A stretch of 40,838 nt of DNA from Pseudomonas lopnurensis (lineage in GTDB: Bacteria > Pseudomonadota > Gammaproteobacteria > Pseudomonadales > Pseudomonadaceae), in assembly GCF_015070855.1 (NCBI RefSeq), contig NZ_JADDIX010000017.1:1-40838 (forward strand). Direction: 5' to 3'. Shown one piece after another: positions 35,487 to 40,838 of this stretch. Made by a program: the position numbers and the translations under genes. Within the stretch, counting starts at the first letter, position 1. The number at the start of each line of letters is the position of its first letter. The notes beneath the pieces are model-generated. The model had not been told where the DNA came from and did no database searches. It saw only the letters and a list, made by a program, of their open reading frames with translations.

Positions 35487-36469
35487 GGCCTCCGTGTCAC
35501 GCCGTCGGTGCGTTCGATACGCACCACGTCACCCTTGTCGGCACCCAGGCGCAGCTCGGCCGCGCCGAACAGGCGGTCGACGATGTAATAAGGCGAGCGG
35601 AAGCGATAGTTGACCAGCTGTCCGTCACCTTCGGGGCCTATCACGAACAGCGGCGGCAGCTCGCCCTGGGCGATGCCTGCGGGGAACTGGATATACACCT
35701 TGCGGCCGTCATCGAAGGCGCGCTGCGGCTTCCAGGGCGGGTTGCCGCCGCTGATTGCATAACGAAAGCGCAGCTGCTCCAGCGCCAGGCCGGCGTCCAC
35801 CGGAGCTGCGGCTTGGGCGGCACTAGCGTGGCGGCGCAGGGCGAGCATTCGATCCTTCGGATAGTCCCAGGACACCGAAGCCATCCAGGCGTTTTCGGTG
35901 GAACTCAGCTCGATCAGGTAGGTGCGGCGCGTGGTGGTGATCACCAGGTTGGTCTTGAGGTCGACCCGCGTCGGCTTGATCAGCACGCTGGTGCGCAACT
36001 CGTCGCCGCTACCACTGGTGGTGTCGCCGACGATCCAGCGCACGGTGTCGCCGGCGGCCACGGTGATCAACTCTTCGCCGGGCTGCAGGTTAATCGCCGT
36101 CACCCGACCCGGGCTGGCGTACACCTGATACAACGCGCCATCGGAGTAAGGCCAGACCTGGATGGCGTTGATATAGCCCTCCCGGCTCGGTGCCACCCGA
36201 GCGTCACGATTGGCGCGCGAGACCCGGACGCGCTCGTCGGCCGGTTCCTTGGCCGATTTGCTGCGCTGAGTTTCCGGCAGTGGCTTGAGCTGTGCGGGCA
36301 GGGCCAGGGGCTTGGGTACTTCCACTACCTCGATGGGCTTGGGCGGCTCCGGCAGGCGCTGCGCTTCTACCGGTTCATCCAGCTCGATCACTGGCGGCTG
36401 CTGGCTGGCACAGCCGGCCAGCACGCTCAGCAGCAGAGGGCAGATGTAAATGCTCTGGGTAGTTCTCAT
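35483..36469 (-). CDS. trbG: P-type conjugative transfer protein TrbG (VirB9-like)
   Basis: A 328-residue outer-membrane-complex protein. A lipoprotein-like signal ends LSVLAGCASQ, with Cys near residue 20. The N-domain contains VYASPGRVTAINLQPGEELI and the C-domain DDGRKVYIQFPAGI and NYRFRSPYYIVDRLF, all typical of VirB9/TrbG. It overlaps trbF and trbI by four bases. It forms the outer pore with TrbI. Confidence 0.92.
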   Translation of the reverse strand: MRTTQSIYICPLLLSVLAGCASQQPPVIELDEPVEAQRLPEPPKPIEVVEVPKPLALPAQLKPLPETQRSKSAKEPADERVRVSRANRDARVAPSREGYINAIQVWPYSDGALYQVYASPGRVTAINLQPGEELITVAAGDTVRWIVGDTTSGSGDELRTSVLIKPTRVDLKTNLVITTTRRTYLIELSSTENAWMASVSWDYPKDRMLALRRHASAAQAAAPVDAGLALEQLRFRYAISGGNPPWKPQRAFDDGRKVYIQFPAGIAQGELPPLFVIGPEGDGQLVNYRFRSPYYIVDRLFGAAELRLGADKGDVVRIERTDGVTRRP

Positions 36470-37173
36470 GGTTTCTTGGCTCCTTCCGTAGTGTCTAGCT
36501 CACGGCTCCAGGACAGGCCGTTGACGTAGATGCCGAGCGGGTTGCGGCGCAGCTTTTCCTCGGTGCGTGGAGGCTGCAGCACCAGCGAGATCACCGCGGT
36601 CCAGCGCTCCAGGCCGGCGGCCGCACCATTCACGAAACGGCGTTCGGTCCAGCGCACCTGGAACGAGCTGTCGCTAGCACGCACCACGCTGGTGACTTCC
36701 ACCGATACCGACTCCTTGCCGACCCGGGTGAAGGGATCGTTAGCGCGGGCATAGTCGTTGAGGGTGGCTGCGCCGCGGTCGGTTGTGGAGTGATAGGCCT
36801 CCAGCCAGTTCTGTCGCACCACCACCGGATCGATCGACAGCGAGCGCACCTGCTCGATAAAGCGCGCCAGGTGATGGGCGATTTGTGCATCCTGGGGCTG
36901 ATAGGGACTGGCGGCTTCGCCGACGGCGCGCACCTGGCCGAGGTTGTCGACCTCCACCACATAGGGCGTCACCGTCGACTGCACCGAACGCCAGACCAGC
37001 CCGCCGGCCATCAGCAGCGCCAGGCCCAGACAGCCGAAGGCCATCAGCCGCCAGTTGTGCGCCTGCGCCAGGCTGCTGCCCATGCGCAGATCCCAGGCCT
37101 GTGCCGCTGCCTGGTAAGGGGTGACAGGTTGAGGGGTGTCGCTGTAGCGCACCCGTGGACGTCTGAATCGCAT
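36466..37173 (-). CDS. trbF: Conjugal transfer protein TrbF (VirB8-like)
   Basis: A 235-residue inner-membrane assembly factor. A cytosolic N-terminus is followed by one helix at about 45-65 (LMAFGCLGLALLMAGGLVW). The periplasmic VirB8 domain has VTPYVVEVDNLGQVRAVGEA and EVTSVVRASDSSFQVRWTER. The length is normal. It is 12 bases downstream of trbL and overlaps trbG. Confidence 0.92.
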   Translation of the reverse strand: MRFRRPRVRYSDTPQPVTPYQAAAQAWDLRMGSSLAQAHNWRLMAFGCLGLALLMAGGLVWRSVQSTVTPYVVEVDNLGQVRAVGEAASPYQPQDAQIAHHLARFIEQVRSLSIDPVVVRQNWLEAYHSTTDRGAATLNDYARANDPFTRVGKESVSVEVTSVVRASDSSFQVRWTERRFVNGAAAGLERWTAVISLVLQPPRTEEKLRRNPLGIYVNGLSWSRELDTTEGAKKP

Positions 37174-37185
37174 CCTCGTCCTCCT

Positions 37186-38346
37186 TTACGAATTCGATGG
37201 GTCGCGGACCTGCGGCCCGGGAGATGAGCCACCGCCATCGCCACCGCGCAGGGTGTGGGTGACCGTGCTGGTGGCCTGTGAGAGTTGTTGCCTGCGCTGC
37301 AGGCGCTTAGCCCAGTCGGGCTGTTTGGCTGGGGCGGTTGCAGGATCGGAAGCTGCTGCGGCGCCATTTGCTGCAGCGCTGGAAGAAGCTCCTGCCAGAG
37401 AGCGAGCGCCGCCCATTGCCAAGCGTGCTGCACCTGGTGCCATACGTGCGCCGGCCAATACCGCGCCCCCGACACCTGCGGCGATTGCAGCAGCACCAGC
37501 AGCCATGCCCGCCGCGCCGAGTGCAGTACCGGCTGCTGCACCAGCACCCAGTTGCGGTGCGCCGGAGACCAACCCGGTGGCAATGCCCGGCCCGACGATG
37601 CCCAGGCCGAGCAGGGCCAGCGAGGCGAGCATGACCACCAGCGCATGGTCGATGGAGGGCTCGTCCGGCATGTGCTGGAACTCGGCGAACAACCCGCTGC
37701 CAATGCCGACGATCACTGCCAGCACCAGCACCTTGATGCCGGACGCAACCACGTTGCCCAGCACCTTCTCGGCGAGAAAGGCCGTCTTGTTCCACAGCGC
37801 AAAGGGCACCAGCACGAAGCCGGCGAGGGTGGTCAGCTTGAACTCGACCAAGGTGACGAACAATTGGATGGCCAGGAAGAAGAAACTGACGATCACCACC
37901 AGCCAGGCGAGAAACAGCACTAGGATGCTGTGCAGGTTACTGAATACTTCGGGAAAACCGCTGAGTTTGCTGATCTGCTCAAGCAGTGGCCCTCCGGCAT
38001 CAACCCCAATCGCGGCCAACCGCCCTGGCTGCAGGAACTCCGCATGACTCAACCCGGAGCCTGAGGCCAGCAGACCCAACCCGGCGAAGGAGTTGAAGAC
38101 GATCTTGGCCAGCATGTTGAAGTTGCCGATGATGAACGCGAAGGCACCGACATAGAGGATCTTGCGGATCAGCTTGGCGCTGACGTCCTCGCCACCCATG
38201 GCCCAGAACAGCCCGGCCAGGGTCATGTCGATCACCACCAGGGTCATGGTGAGAAAGGCCACCTCACCGCCGAGCAGGCCGAAGCCGGTGTCGATATACA
38301 GCCCGAACACCTCGAGGAAACGGTCAATTACGCTGACGTCGTTCAT
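37186..38346 (-). CDS. trbL: P-type conjugative transfer protein TrbL (VirB6-like)
   Basis: A 386-residue polytopic inner-membrane protein. About six helices lie in the first 260 residues, including VAFLTMTLVVIDMTLAGLFW and LVLFLAWLVVIVSFFFLAIQ. An Ala/Gly-rich segment (GAGAAAGTALGAAGMAAGAA) and a charged tail follow. The conserved TrbL core FKLTTLAGFVLVPFALWNKT is present. It is shorter than many TrbL proteins; the Ala-rich tail may be trimmed. It overlaps trbK by four bases. Confidence 0.9.
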   Translation of the reverse strand: MNDVSVIDRFLEVFGLYIDTGFGLLGGEVAFLTMTLVVIDMTLAGLFWAMGGEDVSAKLIRKILYVGAFAFIIGNFNMLAKIVFNSFAGLGLLASGSGLSHAEFLQPGRLAAIGVDAGGPLLEQISKLSGFPEVFSNLHSILVLFLAWLVVIVSFFFLAIQLFVTLVEFKLTTLAGFVLVPFALWNKTAFLAEKVLGNVVASGIKVLVLAVIVGIGSGLFAEFQHMPDEPSIDHALVVMLASLALLGLGIVGPGIATGLVSGAPQLGAGAAAGTALGAAGMAAGAAAIAAGVGGAVLAGARMAPGAARLAMGGARSLAGASSSAAANGAAAASDPATAPAKQPDWAKRLQRRQQLSQATSTVTHTLRGGDGGGSSPGPQVRDPSNS

Positions 38347-38528
38347 TGCACGTCCTCGTCGAAGCTGGGCGGGATCGCGGGCAAGTCGGTAAGCCGCAGA
38401 AACTCGCCGGGCCGAGCACAGCCGGAGTAGAAGCGCTCAGTCGCATCGTCTTGCCGAGCCATGACCCCGTTGTCGTCCTGCCCGCAGGCGACCAGCACCA
38501 GCAGCGGCAGCAGTGCCAGGAATCTCAT
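38343..38528 (-). CDS. trbK: Small lipoprotein, TrbK-like (entry exclusion)
   Basis: A 61-residue precursor with lipobox LVLVACGQD (Cys at about 15) and a short acidic mature part with one more cysteine (YSGCARPGEF). A good SD (GGGAGG) lies upstream. It sits between trbJ and trbL, where the TrbK surface/entry-exclusion lipoprotein is found in P-type clusters. The name rests on position, size and lipobox more than on sequence. Confidence 0.75.
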   Translation of the reverse strand: MRFLALLPLLVLVACGQDDNGVMARQDDATERFYSGCARPGEFLRLTDLPAIPPSFDEDVQ

Positions 38529-38540
38529 GAGGGCGCCTCC

Positions 38541-40747
38541 CTACCGATAGAACTGCACGGGGTAGGGGGTATAGGGCGTGCCGTTGCCCATAAAGCGACG
38601 CCGCCGTTCGCGTGCCTCCTCGGCCGCTGCAGACTGACGGGCAAGCTCCAGGGCGACGGCACGGTTCTGGGTGATCTGCAGCTGCTGCGCCTGGATCGAC
38701 TGCTTGGCCTGCAGGGCCAGCAACTGGTTGGTGGCCTGGGCAGCCTGCAAGGCGCCACCCGCCGACTGGCTCTGCTGCACCAGAGCGGCCAAGGCGCTCT
38801 CATCCTCGGCCAGGTTCTGCGTCACCTGAGCCTGTACACGCAGCGCCGTATGCAGCCCGTCGAGGCCCTGCTGCCAGCGTTCGCGTGCTTCTTCTGCCAG
38901 GCGTTGGCTGCTGACGTCGCCGGTGTACTCGTTCGGGTAGAGGCGGCTGAACTCCTGATCCATGCGCTGCACTTCGTAGGCCAGCCCTCGTGCTTCGGCG
39001 AGCAGCCGCTCGGTATTGGCCAGTCTCGCGCGCAACTGGTTGACCACGTTGTAGTCCAGGCGCTGCAGGTGACGGGCCTGGTTCAGCAGCATCTGGGTCT
39101 CGTTCTGTAACTGGCGAACCTGGTTGTTCGCCATCTCCAGGGTGCGCACCGCAGTCAGGGTGTTCTGCACCAGGTTGGTTGGATCGATTACGGTGAAGGC
39201 GTTGGCCCAGTCCAGGCCGCGGTGACGCAACCAGGCAGGGGCGAAACCGGCGGTGCCGTAAGCCTGCAGAATGCGGTCGATCTCGCGCTGCTCGGCCGGG
39301 CTGGCCGAGGCGGCGAAGGCCAGCGCTACCGGCCCCAGGTCGAGGTCGAACAGGCGGTTGCCCAGGCGCGACTGGTAGTAGTAATCACGCTTGGGTGTGG
39401 CCTGGGCGACGATCTCGATCTGTCGGTCGTTGAGGCCGAAGCCTTGGTAGATGCCGCGGATCTGCGGCTCGCCCGCCTGCGGGTTGGGTAGGAAGATGCG
39501 ACTGGCGCAGCTCTCGATGATTGCCGCAGCGATGCTGGAGTCCTTGATGTCGGCCAGTGACTGGGTGGCGAAGATGACACTGACGTTCTTCTTGCGCAGG
39601 GTCTTGAGCCACTGACGGATGCGCGCGGCGAACAGCGGGTCGTCGAGAAACAGCCAGGCCTCGTCGAGGATCAGTAGGGTCGGCGCGCCGTCGAAACGTT
39701 CCTCGAAGCGGGCGAACAGGTAGCTCAGCACCGCAGCTACCGCCGCCTTGCTGTGCATCAGTTCCTCCATCTCGAAGCACTGCACGTCGGCACTGCCCAG
39801 CCGATCCTGATCGGCATCCAGCAACGGGCCATGGGCACCGCCCAGTACGTAGGGTTGCAGCGCCTGGCGCAGGGCGTTGTCCTGCAGCAGCACGGACAAA
39901 CCGGTCAGTGTGCGCTGCGCCTCGGGCGCGCCGGCCAGGCTGTCGAGTGCCGTCCACAGTGCGGCCTTCTGCTCGGGGCCGACGCCCACGCCTTCCTGCA
40001 GCAGGCGCGCCTCCAGCCACTCGGCGGCCCATGTTCGGTATCCCGGTTGATCGATGCGCGCGAGAGGCTGGAAGGCCAGGTCGCTGTCGCCTCCGAGGTT
40101 GTAGTGCTCGCCACCCAGGCCCAGCACCGTTGCGCGCAGCGAGCGCCCCATATCGAACAGAAACAGGCGTGAGCCCGGGTAGCGTCGAAACTGCAGAGCC
40201 AGGGTCGCCAGCAACACCGATTTGCCCATGCCCGTGGGGCCGGCCACCAGGGTATGGCCGACGTCACCGACGTGGGTGACCAGGCGAAAGGGTGTGGCGC
40301 CATCGGTGCGGGTGATCACCAACGGCGGGCCGTCCAGATGTTCGTTCCGCGCCGGGCCGGCCCAGACTGCCGAGATCGGCATCAGGTGCGCCAGATTGAG
40401 CGTGGAGATCAGCGGCTGGCGGACATTGGCGTAGGCGTTGCCGGGGATCGACGACAGCCAGGCCTCCACCGCGTTGAGGCTCTCGGCGATGGTGACGAAG
40501 CCGCGGCCCTGGATCACCCGCTCGATCCGGCGCAGCTTCTCGTCGGCGACCTGGTCGGCACCTAGTTCCTGCAGCGCCGCGTCGGCGTCGCTGGCCTTGT
40601 TCGCGGCGTCGCCGTCGAGCAATGGGCTTTCCTGCTGGAAGATCGCTTCGCGCAGCAGCGCCAGGACGCCCTTGCGCTTGGCGAACCACTGCCGGCGCAG
40701 GCGCACCAGTTCCTTCTCGGCCTCGTCCTTGTCCAGGCATATAAAAG
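38541..40747 (-). CDS. trbE: TrbE (VirB4-like ATPase) fused in frame to TrbJ (VirB5-like); 5' end lost
   Basis: One open frame of about 735 codons joins two transfer proteins. The first 515 codons are the C-terminal two thirds of TrbE, with Walker A AGPTGMGKSVLL, Walker B TLLILDEAWLF and the late KRDYYYQSRLGNRLFDLDLG. At 39201-39206 the end motif RHRGLDWA runs straight into AFTVIDPTNLVQNTLTAVRT, the mature start of TrbJ. The TrbJ part (219 residues) is complete to its normal GTPYTPYPVQFYR end but has no signal peptide. The N-terminal third of TrbE is missing because an IS end abuts it near 40748. TrbE powers the channel from the cytosol, while TrbJ normally acts in the periplasm. The mating channel is therefore probably inactive, unless the fusion has a new use. 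Confidence 0.88.
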
Positions 40748-40838
40748 GTTCATCGCGCCTTTCCGGGGGAAGGCGGCCTTGATTTTCAGGAAGAAATAGT
40801 CCGAGTCCCGGAAGCCGTAGGCCATGCGCTTGATCACC
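40748..40838 (-). mobile_element. End of an ISL3-like insertion sequence, partial transposase
   Basis: Minus-strand translation reads IKRMAYGFRDSDYFFLKIKA followed by AFPRKG, the C-terminus of ISL3-family (IS204/IS1001/IS1096/IS1165) transposases. The normal end FPGKAR plus stop would be read if one C were removed from the CCCCC run near 40764-40768. As written the frame shifts and runs into trbE. The junction is placed at about 40748, where trbE-like sequence (FICLDKDEAEKEL) begins; the exact inverted repeat cannot be fixed from one end. Confidence 0.7.

Overview
The window looks like a chromosome segment of a Pseudomonas-type gammaproteobacterium: high GC, an OprD-family porin, PA2778/PA2779-type proteins, and the gene order thrS-infC-rpmI-rplT-pheS-pheT-ihfA-merR-tRNA-Pro. 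From memory the first half resembles the P. aeruginosa PA3028-PA3047 neighbourhood; the species cannot be fixed from sequence alone. About 25.8 kb is core chromosome. The last 15 kb is the left part of an integrated mobile element that starts at the 3' end of a proline tRNA gene.

Core, 1-16.6 kb. Genes here cover peptidoglycan trimming (dacB), a ribosome-associated YggL protein, a FUSC membrane protein coupled to the dNTPase gene dgt, a three-gene YqjD/YqjE/YqjK-like membrane operon, an OprD-family porin, a small glutaredoxin-like protein, tRNA-Pro(CGG) and a YgdI/YgdR-like lipoprotein. Next come molybdenum cofactor genes in divergent arrangement (mobA leftward, moaB-moeA rightward), an acyltransferase-3 membrane enzyme, a VanZ-like protein, and an I78 peptidase inhibitor divergent from a PA2779/PA2778 pair that encodes a C39-like cysteine peptidase lipoprotein. 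A PuuB-type FAD oxidoreductase closes the block. REP-type palindromes sit in several of the gaps.

Core, 16.8-25.8 kb. tRNA-Val(GAC) is followed by two small, very acidic proteins, each with its own Shine-Dalgarno (SD) sequence and terminator. The translation operon thrS, infC (probably an ATT start), rpmI, rplT, pheS, pheT, ihfA and merR follows. It has a structured thrS leader and an attenuator-like hairpin before pheS. tRNA-Pro(GGG) and its terminator end the core.

Mobile element, 25.8-40.8 kb. A tyrosine integrase gene, split by a frameshift, lies next to tRNA-Pro and is preceded by an AlpA/Xis-like regulator. Cargo is an unrecognised 439-residue protein with a probable frameshift at its end, a 499-residue Fic protein, an orphan XRE regulator, a hipBA toxin-antitoxin pair and a higBA pair. 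The toxin-antitoxin block lies between two nearly identical DUF2274 genes. Beyond it is a P-type (trb) conjugation operon on the minus strand: trbE/trbJ, trbK, trbL, trbF, trbG, trbI, DUF2274. In this operon the VirB4-like ATPase TrbE is fused in frame to TrbJ, whose signal peptide is missing. The 5' part of trbE is cut off by the end of an insertion sequence at the window edge. The element therefore looks like a damaged integrative conjugative element that has kept several toxin-antitoxin modules.
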